A stretch of 62,756 nucleotides of DNA from Schizochytrium sp. CCTCC M209059 (GCA_000818945.1 KN805370.1:1041766-1104521); one strand, 5' to 3'. Positions 1 to 11,114 are shown, counted from the first letter of the stretch. The notes: a model not told the origin generated them from the letters alone. A program made the numbers and translations.

Positions 1-274
1 GCGCCGCCTGGCCTGCCCGCGTCCGTCCTCGGGGCGCGCGCGGCCGGCCCGGGCGAGCGAGCGGGCGGGCGGCGAGTCGAACGGAGTTGGCCCCGAAGGC
101 AGACCCCGGGGGCGGCAGACGCGGGCGGAGGGAGGACCTCCCCTTCTACTTCTATCTCTCCCTCCCTGCCCGTCTTCTCCGCCTTGCCGAGACGGGCAGG
201 CCGCGCGAAGGAGCCGCGCGAAGGAGCCGGGGAGGGGGGAGGAGGAAACGAGCCGGGTGAACCAGGCTGCCGGA
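1..274. promoter_or_regulatory. 5' flank/leader of the 7-TM gene
   Basis: GC-rich, CpG-rich sequence with no recognisable gene. It lies directly upstream of the first ATG at 275. An open frame extends upstream from 257 but opens with GTG, so I treat it as untranslated leader. No TATA-like element was seen. Confidence 0.4.
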
Positions 275-1831
275 ATGGCGTTTTATCTGTGCACGAGCAC
301 GTCGCGGTCCGTGTCGCTCGGCGTGGCCTCCTTCTATACGGCCGTCTATGTCGTCTTCTTTGTGCTGGCCTTCGTCGTGGCCCTCAGGCACTGCATGTAC
401 GAGTTCTGGATCGCGCCCTTGGTCACCGCGCTCGTCCTCTTGAACGCATCCTACCTTGCGGCAGTAGAACCGGGAGATCTCACGCCCGCTGAGGCGCAGT
501 TCACGCTCGCGCTCCTCGTCTTCGACGCCTTCACCATTCCACTATACATCCTTCAGCTCTTCGAGCTTACTTTCATGGTGCACCGAAATCGTTCGGTTAA
601 TTTTTGCTGCGTTCATCTCGAGGAGGTCGGCTCGCGGCGAGCGAGACAGCGGCTTCTATGCGTACGCCTCCTTGCTCGAGGGCTCATTCTCGCGCTAGCA
701 GTCCTCGCGCTCGCGAGCCAGTCACTCAAGGTTTCCGGCCTCAACGCGGACCTGGTGGTCGCGGAAAATGTGACTCTTTGTTCCCGTGGCGTCTTCGCTA
801 CGTATTTATATCCCGAGCTCGACAATGAGTACTTTGCGCGCGGCAACGCGAAACAAACGCTCGAAGTGGTTGTTGATTTATTGCAGCCATTGGTGCTTCT
901 TCTCTCGGCAGCGTATCTGGGAATGCTTTTGTGGCGATACGGAACTTTTTATGCCTTTCGGCCCAGTCCTCTTTACCTCAATCCGTGGGTGGCCCTTTCG
1001 GTTTTTTCACTCGCGTTTCTCATTGCCATGTTTTTTTACACGTCCTTTAGCGCATTCACACTGGCGCTCCTCATTCTGCAAATTGCCTGCTTCCTCATCA
1101 CCAAGCTTGTCATCGATGAGCTTCATGCGTTTCACGACTTGAACGACTACCTCGAAAAGTCGCAGCGGCGCATGGAACCGACTCCCGGGGCACGAGGATC
1201 GGAGGACAGCGGCCGCGCTGCACAGGGATTTTCCGAGACCCTAGCGCGGCATGCTACGAGTTCACGTGTGGCCAATGGGGATGTCGCAGAGGTTGACAGG
1301 CTTGAGAATGGAGAGACACATGCTCTCGAGGACAAGGCTCGCGCAGGCTTTGCGCGGAACGCAATCGCGCCGCATGAAATGCGGGTCAGTCGACGTGCGG
1401 AAGGTCGCAAAGAGCTGCTTCACAGCCACTCTCTCCCGCTGCACCTTTCAGGGTCCGCAAACCGAGGCGTCGCTCTACCGCTATATCCCGATGACGTTAG
1501 TGCAGAAGCAGATGATGGCCACGACCTCGCGGAGGTGTCCATTCATATTCCTCGACACCAAGGTCGAGGCCACGACATGAACGCAAACGTGCAGCCCCCT
1601 CTTTCTGTCGCCCAATCCTTGAAAGGGGGAATTGACAGCATGGAGCACAATGCTGATGGAAGTGGGAGGCCAATGACGATGAGCTTTGACCTTGGCGCGG
1701 AGAACGCCGGCAAGGCTCGATCAAGAAGTCAGATCAGTGAAGCAACCATCTGTGAAGACGACGTTGACGACGACGACGACGATGACGACGACGACGATGA
1801 TAGCAACAACAACGACAACAACAACAATAAC

Positions 1832-1865
<34 letters not shown>

Positions 1866-2140
1866 ACAACAACAATAACAACAACAACAACAACAACAAC
1901 AATATCAACAATAACCATGATGGCGAGCACGGCGACGAAAAGAATACGTCCGGCGGTTTCGGCGAGCACGGACAGTGTAGACGCAGCAAAACCTGCGGGA
2001 TGCGCGCGTCAACAGTCGCGTCGCAGCCGCTGTCTCCTCTGTCGTCGTCATCGTCGTGCGAGCAGGGAGCAGAAGATGAGATCAATACGTCGGCAGACGG
2101 AAAAGAAGAATCGCAGTCCACAGCCTTTGTTCTCACCTGA
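275..2140 (+). CDS. Candidate seven-transmembrane protein with Asp/Asn-rich cytoplasmic tail
   Basis: The 621-residue protein starts at the first ATG of the frame; the longer open frame begins with GTG at 257. Hydrophobic segments lie near residues 18-38, 45-65, 77-100, 130-150, 197-220, 238-256 and 258-280, giving seven candidate helices. A loop between helices 4 and 5 carries a possible N-glycosylation site (NVT, near residue 165). After about residue 290 the chain is hydrophilic and disordered. It carries a tract of about 13 Asp followed by about 40 Asn, encoded by GAC and AAC runs (about 1754-1911), and ends Ser/Glu-rich. The topology would suit a receptor or scaffold, but I see no GPCR signature motif and assign no function. 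The gene is convergent with the FN3 gene. Confidence 0.75.
1754..1911 (+). repeat. GAC/AAC trinucleotide tract (poly-Asp/poly-Asn)
   Basis: Imperfect GAC then AAC/AAT triplets inside the 7-TM gene code for consecutive Asp and Asn. The reading frame is kept throughout, which suggests selection on the coding frame. Confidence 0.9.
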
Positions 2141-2537
2141 TTGTTGAAAGAAACCTTTCATGACTGTGCCTGTGGCTGTCAGTATGCGAAGGAGACTCTA
2201 TGCATGTACATATTCACCGAAAAGCAGATTCATGATTGTAGTTCGCCATTAGAGGAAAATCGCGTCCAGCTAGTCCATGCGAACAAAGTAACGAGCGCAG
2301 CGCACAATTACCAATGCTTCAGCACACATACAAGTCACGGAGGAGAAAGCCAGAGAGGTTGCTACAAGATGGATCATCGTCAGGGCCACAACAATCCGAA
2401 AATCTGCCTTCAAGCGGTCGAAGCGGGCGGGCCTGTCCAAAGCATAAATTGTCGCACAAGTAGTTTTTATACAAAAAGAAATATTGTGTTTCATTCAGAC
2501 GGTGCCACGCCAGTGGCAATCGACAAAATAGAAGATT
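2141..2537. other. Convergent 3'-3' intergenic spacer
   Basis: A spacer of 397 bases between two stop codons. It is AT-richer than the flanking genes and has no repeats or recognisable gene. It must hold both 3' UTRs. Confidence 0.6.
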
Positions 2538-5500
2538 CTAGCTAATCCAAACAAAGAAAAAGATGATCGCAAAGCCTGCGCCAGCGCACACGCAAGCAAA
2601 ACGCGGGAAGCGCACATACCAAGCAAGTCGCTTGCTACGAAGGGCGTCACTCGCCGACACCAAGTCACCTGTTGAGGCAATGGAAGATCTGCGGACAACC
2701 CCAGCATGCGCATCCTCCATCATCTCTTCATTTCCGCCGGCGTCACTCATGGCCTCGCTATCGATCGTACTCGCTGTCGTCGCAGATTCGCCTGTTTCGC
2801 TCGCACAGTCCCTCACCTTGACGCCTGCTGTTCGCAGGGTACATGAGTTACTAAAAGGACTGCACGCGCCCCCGGGGGCCACAGCCTGAACACGGGCCCG
2901 GTACCAAGTCTCTGCCTTGGCCGCGCGAAAGACAAAGATTGATGCCTCGCCCTGGTACACCACTTCAAAGGACGGCCGTTTTTCGCGCTTCGATCGCATT
3001 TGAGCGACTTGCAGGCGGTACTTGACCCCGCCACTGCAGGACGACATCTTTGTGCCAGGCTCCCATACAAAAGTGAGGGGATCAAGGTGATCTGCTGATA
3101 GAGATTGCGGCGTCGTGACCGAGGCGTGGGCCTCCTGCATGACGAATGTCTGCCAGGGTGAGAAAGGCCCACTTCCGCACGCGTTCACTGCGCGCACGCG
3201 AAGACGGTAGTTCGAGGAAGCCTGCAATTTCTTCATCGTTGCTCGAGGCGTGTCCGAGGCCTGAAATTGGACACCTGCATCGATGGGCCCCTTTTCACCA
3301 ATGCGCTCAAGCTGCGTCTCGTAGCCGATGATGGAAGCCTTGCCCTTGTACGATGGCGGCGTCCATTCACATTTGACGGTGGATGCGGACACAACATCTA
3401 CTTCGATTGGTCCCTCCACAGGACCCGGCTCCGTGTGGGACATGCGTTCGCAAACAATCTCGGAAGGGCTGCTCTCAGCGATGCGAGAGACGGCAATGAC
3501 CCGCGCTCGAATTGTTACACCGGGATCGACATCCTCGAGGACGAACTCGCACGCGTCGGGCGGGAGGAGCTCACAATCTGCGTGGGCGCGGACAAAATCA
3601 GCTTCGCGAGAAGCTGCCGATGCGAGAGAGAGGAGCGAGCATGAGCTCTCGGAAGACGCAACGCTGCTACGGCTTTCGAGCGTTCCTGCGGCGCCCTTCG
3701 GACTTCCTCCGTTCATGCGCATGCGTGATTTCCGAGAGCGCAAGACACTGGAAGTCTGAATTGGCAGTCTTTGCTTGGCCGGTGCGGCGCCGCTTTCATG
3801 GCATGTTTCGACCCTGTAACCCACGAGAGCGGTGCCTCCATTCCACGCGGGCGCCTTCCAAGAGATGCGCATCGCACGCCGCTTGTGTGTCTTGGCAACA
3901 ATTTTAACCTCCAGGGTCTGCGGTGCCTCTGGCGCAGACAGCGCCGAACGAACAGCCACGGGATGCGACCAGGGGCTCGCCTGACCGCGCATCCAAACGC
4001 GAGCGCGAAGAGCATACATTGTACCACTGCGTTCGACAGAGACGGTGACCGCGTCTTCGTCGAGCCCTGGTTTTGCTGGAATGCAAGCAAAGGACCCAGA
4101 CGGTTCGACGACGCCATCCTTCTTTTCTTTGGTGCGGCTCATGGCAACTTCCCAATAGCCCTTTTCAGAGACTTGATCTAATGCCGGCAGAGCTAAAACA
4201 ATTACGCGAGACGTCACGCTCTTGGGTCGGAGAATCGCAGGTCGCAGCGGCCGGCATTGCCCGAGGGCAAAAGGTACGGATGATTTTGATCGGGGACTCG
4301 TTCCCGCTTCCGTCTCCAGGGCAGTTTGGAAAATGTACGAGTGCCCGGGCTGCAGTGTATCATTCACGCACGAAGTAGTAGGGCCCCGATAGACTTCGCG
4401 CCAGCCATCAATGTTCCAGGCAATATCGGCGGGTTTCGGGGAAGTCGCAGCACTTTCCACAGTGGCAACCTCCTTTGCACCAAGCTTGACTTCCGCATAC
4501 TCGCGAAAATGCAAGGCGGCCGCACCCTTTGTAGATAGCCCCTCTTGCGTCTTGTCGTGCACTCCCTCCAAGTCGTCATCAAAGATGACCCAGTACCCGG
4601 CAGATCTTGCAAGACCCATGATCATCGCAGGCAGCCAAAGATCGCTCCCGTTGACGCCGCTGCCGCATCGAGGGACCAAGGCAAGGCACTTTGTGCCTGC
4701 TCGCGCAAGAACACGTGGCGACGACGCGCCTGCAGGGTTCGAGCCACAAACGTGAAAGTTGATAGCATGTGATGATTCGGCGAGTGCAGCGTCCGCGTAA
4801 ACGTCGGCATTGTCTTGTATGTCATGAATTCGATGCGGCAAAAGAGAACTCTGGCGTTTGGCCCATACAATATATCTCACAGATGCAAAGGGAACGTCTG
4901 CCCGAGGCCAACGCAGGACAACATGGCCTCCTTCAAAGGCGGCGGTGACAGCGCCGGAGGGAGCGTGCGGGGCTTTTACGAGCGTGGTAAACGTGGTTTC
5001 GGGGGACGGGTCCGACCACCCAAACTCGTTCATGGCAAGCACGCGGATGCAATGCGAAGTTCCTGCACGCAGACCGCGCATCGTGCAGGTGCGCTCGAGT
5101 CCGGAATAGGCCACTGAAAAATCGGTAGCGTCCTCCCGGCGGTGTTCTACGGTGTACGTCCGAAGACTGGAGCCATTCACGTTTACCGGAGCTTCCCATG
5201 CGACAAGTGTGACATCCTCCGAGCTGCGTTCATGTTTGCAGTTTTCCAACAAAGCTTGTCCTGGCGGCTCCGGGGCCTTTCCACAGGTCTCCACTCGTGT
5301 CTCTGGCGAGTACGTAGAGCGGCCATGTTCATTTTCTGCACACACGCGCACAGTGTATGCGGTGGCCGGTTCGAGGTTTTGTGTGATGACACAGTACCGC
5401 TCGCTGCCAGAGTAAACGGTGGAAAAGGTGTCATCGTCATTTGTCGCCTTGCAAAGTTGAACTTGAAACCGGGTGGTGCTCTGCGCCTCAGACGCGTCTA

Positions 5501-6572
5501 TTTGGTCTTCTTCGCTGCTAACATCCTGATCTTGTGCTTCATCCCAAACAAGGTGGAGTTGGTGCGGATCCGCAATGGCTGGAGCGGTTCTGAGATTGCG
5601 CGGAGGCAACGGCGGTGTGCCAACTTTTGCGCAGGATTGCACAGAGACTGACCATGGCCCTGATCCAGCGTTCGAGCCGACGGCCCGCACGCGAAAGAGA
5701 CCTGGAGAATTCTTGTGATAGTCTAGAGCAGAGCCCTCGTAAATTACAGTCCAACGCTGATGCTCTTCTTCGAACTTTTGCAGAGTATATGTAATGTGTG
5801 AATTGCCCCCATCGCAGACTGGTCGTTGCCAAGAAAGGCCGCATGAGGACTCATGCAAAAATCTTGGGCAAGCGGGCGGCAGAACAGATGTGCGCACGTG
5901 CGCACACTTGAGTTCCATTTGATGAACAGGACCCCATGATGCCTCTGCGCCAAGGTTTTCTTGCTTGGAGAGAAGTTCAAAGAAATACGAGTGACGGCCG
6001 AGGCGAAGACCTGTGACCTTGCACTTGAAGCGCAGATTTTCGCCATCCGCACTGGCGTTGCTCGAGTCTCGAGTGAAAGATGTATCGACAAGTTTGAGCC
6101 GACAGACCTCGTTCGGCTCTTCATCATTGTTTTCTGCTTGGTGTAATGTCACGACTGTGTACACTTGGCCTGGGTGGTGGTTGTAAATAGTGCCTGTTAC
6201 AATGCATTCGACGGTCCGACGATGGTCGCTGTGCGTTTCTGAGAGCACAGCTGGACTTGGCTCGAAGCGTACAGTGGTCTCCTGACGCGCTCTTCGGCGG
6301 CTGCATGCCCGTGCGGATGACGATGAAGGGAGACGGATGCACGGGCTGCTGCTGCTGCTCCTGCTGCTGCGGCTGCATGACGAAAGGTGCGACATGGCTT
6401 CCGTGGCTAATGTGTCAGTACTGCTGGCAAACGATTGTAGTCGTCGGCAGCCGGACGACGCGTTGTCTGGGACATTTTCAGGGTCAACTCGAGAGTCACG
6501 GGCGGCGTTGCTCGCCATGCTGCGTAACAAGCCGGTGGTCTCCAGCCCCTTTCTGTCCCCGCGCCCGTCCAT
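2538..6572 (-). CDS. FNDC3-like fibronectin type III repeat protein, tail-anchored
   Basis: The protein has 1344 residues from an ATG at 6572; a second Met at residue 19 is an alternative start. An N-terminal disordered, Ser-rich stretch of about 90 residues is followed by roughly nine or ten fibronectin type III modules. These show repeated W-x-P strands, 'Y.V.' strands and G-x-G/S-P-x-S ends, for example ASNYRLRVRAVNACGSGPFS. One hydrophobic segment sits at the extreme C-terminus (about residues 1322-1342). This architecture matches animal FNDC3A/B, ER/Golgi-membrane proteins with nine FN3 domains and a C-terminal anchor. A segment near residues 630-700 (DLWLPAMIMG...GYWVIFDDD) does not look like FN3 and resembles a Tudor/SH3-like barrel; that is inference. 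The family's molecular role is poorly defined. Confidence 0.8.
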   Translation of the reverse strand: MDGRGDRKGLETTGLLRSMASNAARDSRVDPENVPDNASSGCRRLQSFASSTDTLATEAMSHLSSCSRSSRSSSSSPCIRLPSSSSARACSRRRARQETTVRFEPSPAVLSETHSDHRRTVECIVTGTIYNHHPGQVYTVVTLHQAENNDEEPNEVCRLKLVDTSFTRDSSNASADGENLRFKCKVTGLRLGRHSYFFELLSKQENLGAEASWGPVHQMELKCAHVRTSVLPPACPRFLHESSCGLSWQRPVCDGGNSHITYTLQKFEEEHQRWTVIYEGSALDYHKNSPGLFRVRAVGSNAGSGPWSVSVQSCAKVGTPPLPPRNLRTAPAIADPHQLHLVWDEAQDQDVSSEEDQIDASEAQSTTRFQVQLCKATNDDDTFSTVYSGSERYCVITQNLEPATAYTVRVCAENEHGRSTYSPETRVETCGKAPEPPGQALLENCKHERSSEDVTLVAWEAPVNVNGSSLRTYTVEHRREDATDFSVAYSGLERTCTMRGLRAGTSHCIRVLAMNEFGWSDPSPETTFTTLVKAPHAPSGAVTAAFEGGHVVLRWPRADVPFASVRYIVWAKRQSSLLPHRIHDIQDNADVYADAALAESSHAINFHVCGSNPAGASSPRVLARAGTKCLALVPRCGSGVNGSDLWLPAMIMGLARSAGYWVIFDDDLEGVHDKTQEGLSTKGAAALHFREYAEVKLGAKEVATVESAATSPKPADIAWNIDGWREVYRGPTTSCVNDTLQPGHSYIFQTALETEAGTSPRSKSSVPFALGQCRPLRPAILRPKSVTSRVIVLALPALDQVSEKGYWEVAMSRTKEKKDGVVEPSGSFACIPAKPGLDEDAVTVSVERSGTMYALRARVWMRGQASPWSHPVAVRSALSAPEAPQTLEVKIVAKTHKRRAMRISWKAPAWNGGTALVGYRVETCHESGAAPAKQRLPIQTSSVLRSRKSRMRMNGGSPKGAAGTLESRSSVASSESSCSLLSLASAASREADFVRAHADCELLPPDACEFVLEDVDPGVTIRARVIAVSRIAESSPSEIVCERMSHTEPGPVEGPIEVDVVSASTVKCEWTPPSYKGKASIIGYETQLERIGEKGPIDAGVQFQASDTPRATMKKLQASSNYRLRVRAVNACGSGPFSPWQTFVMQEAHASVTTPQSLSADHLDPLTFVWEPGTKMSSCSGGVKYRLQVAQMRSKREKRPSFEVVYQGEASIFVFRAAKAETWYRARVQAVAPGGACSPFSNSCTLRTAGVKVRDCASETGESATTASTIDSEAMSDAGGNEEMMEDAHAGVVRRSSIASTGDLVSASDALRSKRLAWYVRFPRFACVCAGAGFAIIFFFVWIS

Positions 6573-7430
6573 TCACGTCCTTCGCGCCCGCCCGCCCGCC
6601 CGCTCGCTCGCTGGCTCGCTCGCTCGCTGGCTTTGCTTCTCGCCGCAGACAACAAGAACAAGAGTGGTCCGCTAGACCGCCGCCACGCCGTCTCCGGCGG
6701 CGTTCGCCTTCTTGCCTGCCTTCCTGCCTGCCTGCCTCGCAAGTATGAGTGCCCTCCCTCGCTCTGTACTGTTCGTCGCAAGCAGCGAGCAAAAACAGGG
6801 CGAGCAACCCGCGCCTCGGTGCCGTTTCCCGCCTCCCGCTCTGCTGCGGATGCCGCTGCTGCCGCGGAGGGCTGCGCGAGAGACGCGGTCCGCGAGGCGC
6901 TGAGCTCGCGCGGGCGACGGAGGAACGAACTGGCAAGGAGACGCGCGGAGGCACTCGAGCCCAGGCTGGAGCTGCGAGGGCGCGGGGATGAGGACTGGGT
7001 CGCGGTCCCACGACGGCTCGGAGACGAGAGGCCACGCCGAGCCACGCCAAGACTTTGCCAAGGCAAGGCAAGGCAAGCCAGGGCCAGGGGCGAGGCCGGT
7101 CGCGCTTCCGTGTCCCCGGTGGGCGGACCCCGGGTCCGAGTTGAGTTGATTTGTTGACTTCGGTCTGCTGCTGCTGCTGCTCTCGCTTGCTTGCTTATTG
7201 CTTGCTTATTGCTTGCTTATTCCTTGTCACCTGCTTGCTGCCCGGGTCGAACCAGGTGCAGCGCGTGCGGCCACTGTGAGTGAGAGCAGTGCGGCCGCAG
7301 ACGCGCGCTCTCGGCGCCTCTCGACTCTCCGTCGCGCGCAGCGTCGTCGCCGCACTGCTCCGCGCCGCTGCTCGCGCCCGTCGCCGCCCGGCCGGGCCGA
7401 GGCAGCAGCGGCGAAGGCTGTTTGTGGCGG

Positions 7431-7461
<31 letters not shown>

Positions 7462-9431
7462 CGCGATTGACGCAACTCGAGTGCAGCGTATGCGCGCTCG
7501 CTCGTGTATAGGCTACAGGAACTAAAAAACGATCTCGACGCTGCGCCGGCGCGGAGGAGGAGGAGCAGCACAAAGAATCGAAGAAGACGAGACGCCGTGT
7601 GCGCGTGTGCGCGTGCGCGGATGAATCGAGGAATGAATGAATGAATGACTGAATGAAAGAACGAGACACTCGCGCGTGTGTGCGTGCGCGTGTGCACGTG
7701 TGTATTGAGCAGAACAGTGTCGGCCGGCCTCTACAGAGTCTGCTGCCTGGGCGAAAAGTGGATAGAGAGCGAAGCGAGCCCGAGATGTGCGCAGCTGCAC
7801 CACTGCCCGTCGCTGTCGCAGCCGCAGCAGCAGCAGCAGCAGCAGCAGCAGGCGCGTGTTGACTTTGTTTCTTTGGTTTGTTCGTTCGTCTTGCGCGTGT
7901 GTGCGTGTGCACCGCGCGCCCCGGTCACCGGTGCTTATGCTCGCTTGGCGACTCTGGCGAGATGATGCTCTGCTCTGCTCTGCGCTGCGTCGCTGGCCGC
8001 AGCAGCTGCCGTGCGATGGCGAGCGCGAGATTCCGGCCTCGATCTCGAGCTTGGCGCTCTCGCTCGACGCTTGATCTTCCCGGGAGTCCCTGGCCGGGCT
8101 CGCTCGCGGCGGCGCCCCAGCGCGTGCACCGGTCTTGGCTGGAGATCGAGGTCGACTTCCGCTCCTGGTGTTCAACAGCCAGCTTGCACGCGGCAGCGAC
8201 GCCGGGCTCCTCGCCTCGCTCGCTTCGAGGAGGCCAAGGCCCGTCGCCGAGGACGCGTAGTAAATAAATTAGAGAGAGGTCGAGCTTGGTCGAGTTCTAG
8301 CCGCACAGCTTGCTCGCCTTGCTCGCCTTGCTTGCACGCGACGCCGGGCTGCACGAGGCTGCGCGCCGGCACAGCACGGCACAGGCTGCAGCGAAGCGAG
8401 CGAGCGATCGGGCGAGGGCGTCTGTGCAGCCTGCGTCGGCACGCGAACGCGGGCTTCGCGGAGGCTGATGGCGCTGGCGCCGATGGATGGATAGATGGAG
8501 CTCCAAGATGATTGATGGTGATGATATGATGATGATGACAATGACGACGAGCGAACGAAGACCCGCCCGGTCCCGACCCGAGCTGCGGCGCGCGGGAGCG
8601 AGCGAGCGAGCGAGCGAGCGAGTAAGGAGGTCGCGCGGGGTTCGGGCAGCGTGGCGCGGCAAGGAGCGTGGATGAAATGCCGAGGCTGCGCAGGACGAGG
8701 ATTGCGGTTTTGCAGCGGCGGCTGGATTCTGTCACGCATCTCTTCTTCTTTCAAGGCCGACCGGGCTTGCAAATGAGAGGAGGCAAACGCGTGCTGCGCA
8801 GACAGCGAGCGAGGCTGAAGCGAGCGAGGACGAAGGGCTTCGATCGCGCACAGCCAAGCGTGAAGCGCTCGAAGTCCATGTCCTGGAGCACGGTACATGC
8901 GTCTTGAAAGTCAAGTGTAAAACCTGTGACCGGCCATCTTGACATCAAAATGGGCGTGCGGTGCACGGTCGCGTATAATATGTACGATGCGCTGGTGTGG
9001 GTGGAGATCCTTAATACAAGTGCAAGCACAATAATGGCACCTCACATCGTGTGCACTCACTGTCATGTCGATTTTCTCTCGCACCTTTCGTCTGTCTTGA
9101 CGATGGCTGGCGTCGTATTCGAGATAAGGGGAAAACAAGGGGAAAGGGGGGCATGTTCCATGAGATTACGATTGCTCAAAAACATGCTGATACATTCGAA
9201 GATGCTCGTGAACCGTGGACAAGCGCTTGCTTGGCCAAGGTAGACAAAAAATGAAAATCTAACTTCTACACTCCTTTCCCGAGGTTCGCGAGGAGACCTC
9301 GACGTCTTGAGGTTTTACGGGGTGCACACAAGGTTCGCGAGGAGACGGCTTGACCATGTTTGGCCAATTGTACTTTTGGATGACATCGTTGTCACGCCCC
9401 TCGCAGTGCAACACGCTGCCTCCCCCCTCTC

Positions 9432-9432
<1 letters not shown>

Positions 9433-9467
<35 letters not shown>
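9433..9467 (+). repeat. Poly-C tract (35 C)
   Basis: An uninterrupted run of 35 cytosines about 315 bases upstream of the phosphoglycerate-mutase-family ATG. It is a G-quadruplex/i-motif candidate, and the exact length is likely unreliable in the assembly. Confidence 0.95.
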
Positions 9468-9642
9468 ACGCGCTCCTTCGCCCTCCACCCTCCGCATCGT
9501 CGCCTCATTCTGAAGCCTCAAAAGTGCCCCTGGATTGGAGCGAGCGTGTCCAAGAAAGATGCATTTTCTGACGACCCAAGCAAGGACGAATCGTTGCCGC
9601 CAGTACCACGCCACCGCGTGCGCGGGGGCTGACTGCCTGGCT

Positions 9643-9683
9643 AGCTCAGCTCAGCTCAGCTCAGCTCAGCTTAGCTCAGCTCA
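9643..9683 (+). repeat. AGCTC pentanucleotide repeat
   Basis: About eight tandem AGCTC units with one TAGCTC variant. They lie in the probable 5' UTR of the phosphoglycerate-mutase-family gene, about 100 bases before its ATG. Confidence 0.9.
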
Positions 9684-9780
9684 GACCGGGCGGGCCTATC
9701 GTCGCCCGCGAGCGAGGCCGTCCAGCTTGCGTGCGCACGGCCAGGGCGGGCGACCGAGAAGCGAAGCGGACCACGCCACC

Positions 9781-10680
9781 ATGGCGTCCCGAAAGGCGCT
9801 CTTCGCCGCAGCAGCCGCAGGCGCAGGCCTGGGCGCGGCCCCCTTTGCGGCGTGGGTATACCTGCCGCCGGAAAACCCATTCGCTGAGTTCGTCACAAGC
9901 AAGGTCGCGAGCTCCATCTCAAAGTACAACTTCGAAACGTGGCAGCGGGGCGACAAGCGGCCCCAGCGCATCATTCTTATGAGGCATGGCCAAACGCATG
10001 GGTACTCTCACACCTGCGACTGTCAAGTCGCAGGACTGCCCGTCTGCGCTCTTAAACCAGAGACGGACCGCCCTCTTACCGAAGAGGGCAAATTGCAGGC
10101 CTTGCGCGCTGGAGTGGCCATGAAGCACATTATTGGCGACGAAACCTGTACTTTTTACGTGTCGCCGTACAAGAGCTGCAAACAGTCCTTTTCCTATGTT
10201 TCAGGGTCGTTCACCGAGCTTGACAGCCTTCAGTACGTTGAGGATCCGCGCCTACGCAATCAGGACCATGGCGATTGGCACCTGAACACGGCCCCTGAAA
10301 AAATGGAAGAATACAAGAAGCAATCCGAAAAGGTGGGCTCATTCTTTTACCGATGGCCTCAAGGTGAGGCAGCCGCAGAAGTGTACGACCGCGTTAGCTC
10401 TTTTATGGAAACCATGTACCGCAAGTGGAAGCATGTTGACCGACCCAACAACTATGTCATCATCACTCACTCCAAGGTCATTCACTGCTTTCTTATGCGC
10501 TGGTTCCACTGGGATGTCAATACCTTCAATCGGCTTGAAAAGTTCAAAAGCGGCCAGCTTGCCGTCATGGAAAAGCAGAGCGATGGATCATACAAGCTTG
10601 TTACCCCGCTCCCCATCAAACCGCCCATCCCCGAAGGCGTCAAGCATCTTGCATCGAACCCGATTCCTCCTGACGCATAG
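9781..10680 (+). CDS. Membrane-anchored histidine phosphatase (phosphoglycerate mutase family)
   Basis: The protein has 299 residues. The start is the ATG at 9781 in a strong context (GCCACCATGG); the frame is open further upstream but composition is low-complexity there. Residues 5-27 form an Ala-rich hydrophobic segment, likely a membrane anchor or targeting signal. The catalytic motif LMRHGQT places the phospho-acceptor His at residue 69. Other family signatures are LTEEGKLQA, DPRLRNQDHGDW, FFYRWPQGEAAAEVYDRV and the second His motif IITHSKVIHCFLMRW. The FYR-P-GE-A-VYDR and RWFHW motifs point to the plant/fungal-type phosphatase subgroup rather than glycolytic mutase. The substrate is unknown. 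Length is normal for that subgroup. Confidence 0.85.
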   Translation: MASRKALFAAAAAGAGLGAAPFAAWVYLPPENPFAEFVTSKVASSISKYNFETWQRGDKRPQRIILMRHGQTHGYSHTCDCQVAGLPVCALKPETDRPLTEEGKLQALRAGVAMKHIIGDETCTFYVSPYKSCKQSFSYVSGSFTELDSLQYVEDPRLRNQDHGDWHLNTAPEKMEEYKKQSEKVGSFFYRWPQGEAAAEVYDRVSSFMETMYRKWKHVDRPNNYVIITHSKVIHCFLMRWFHWDVNTFNRLEKFKSGQLAVMEKQSDGSYKLVTPLPIKPPIPEGVKHLASNPIPPDA

Positions 10681-11114
10681 ATTGTGCTTTCTCTTGCAGG
10701 AATACGATCCTCTCTCGATGGTAATTCCCAACGATATGGTCTGTTTTCTTGTTGCTTTGATCATTCGTTACTTCCGTTTCTCTAACAACCCAAAACACGC
10801 TGCAATGCGCGTGGGAGGCGGAAAGAGCTACGTCACGTGCATACGTGTCGTTACATGCCTCGGCCTTCACGTCACCAGTATATGCACGGCGCATACTCCA
10901 TATGCCGCACCGGATCGAACAATGAGAGTACTATCCAGCATGGGTGAAAACAAGTACTTTTCGGTAGGCCTGACTCAAGTGGAGAGTGCCCCCACAAAAA
11001 AAAAAGAAAAACTTTTGGTCCAAACGCAAACCTTTCAAACGGCCGATCAACCCAGCGTCCCCACATACTCTCACGTAAGGACATCGTCGATATCCTGTCT
11101 GCGCTGGCATTCAT
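10681..11114. other. Convergent 3'-3' spacer
   Basis: A 434-base spacer between two stop codons. No gene or repeat was seen apart from short A runs. Confidence 0.5.

Larger units (their letters stand above)
6573..9780. promoter_or_regulatory. Divergent 5'-5' spacer of 3.2 kb, rich in simple repeats
   Basis: The spacer between the FN3 gene (-) and the phosphatase-like gene (+) contains only open frames of low-complexity composition (Arg, Ala, Ser), which I do not accept as genes. It holds GCTTGCTTATT direct repeats (7188-7222), CTTG repeats (about 7432-7462), GAATGAAT (about 7630-7660), CAG repeats (about 7826-7850) and GAGC repeats (about 8592-8622), as well as a poly-C tract and AGCTC repeats listed separately. 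The stretch 8880-9260 is less GC-rich and could hide a small spliced gene, but I cannot define one. Confidence 0.5.

Noticed and set aside
6407..8898. Several 150-230 codon frames in the 6.6-8.9 kb spacer
   Set aside because: Arg/Ala/Ser-rich, overlapping on both strands, and made of microsatellite sequence; no domain or conserved motif.
9535..9780. N-terminal extension of the phosphoglycerate-mutase-family protein
   Set aside because: It would translate the AGCTC repeat; the ATG at 9781 has a far better context and begins the hydrophobic anchor.
10681..10700. Acceptor-like pyrimidine tract ending in CAG right after the 10680 stop
   Set aside because: No donor near the gene end makes a sensible longer product, and the protein already has family-normal length.
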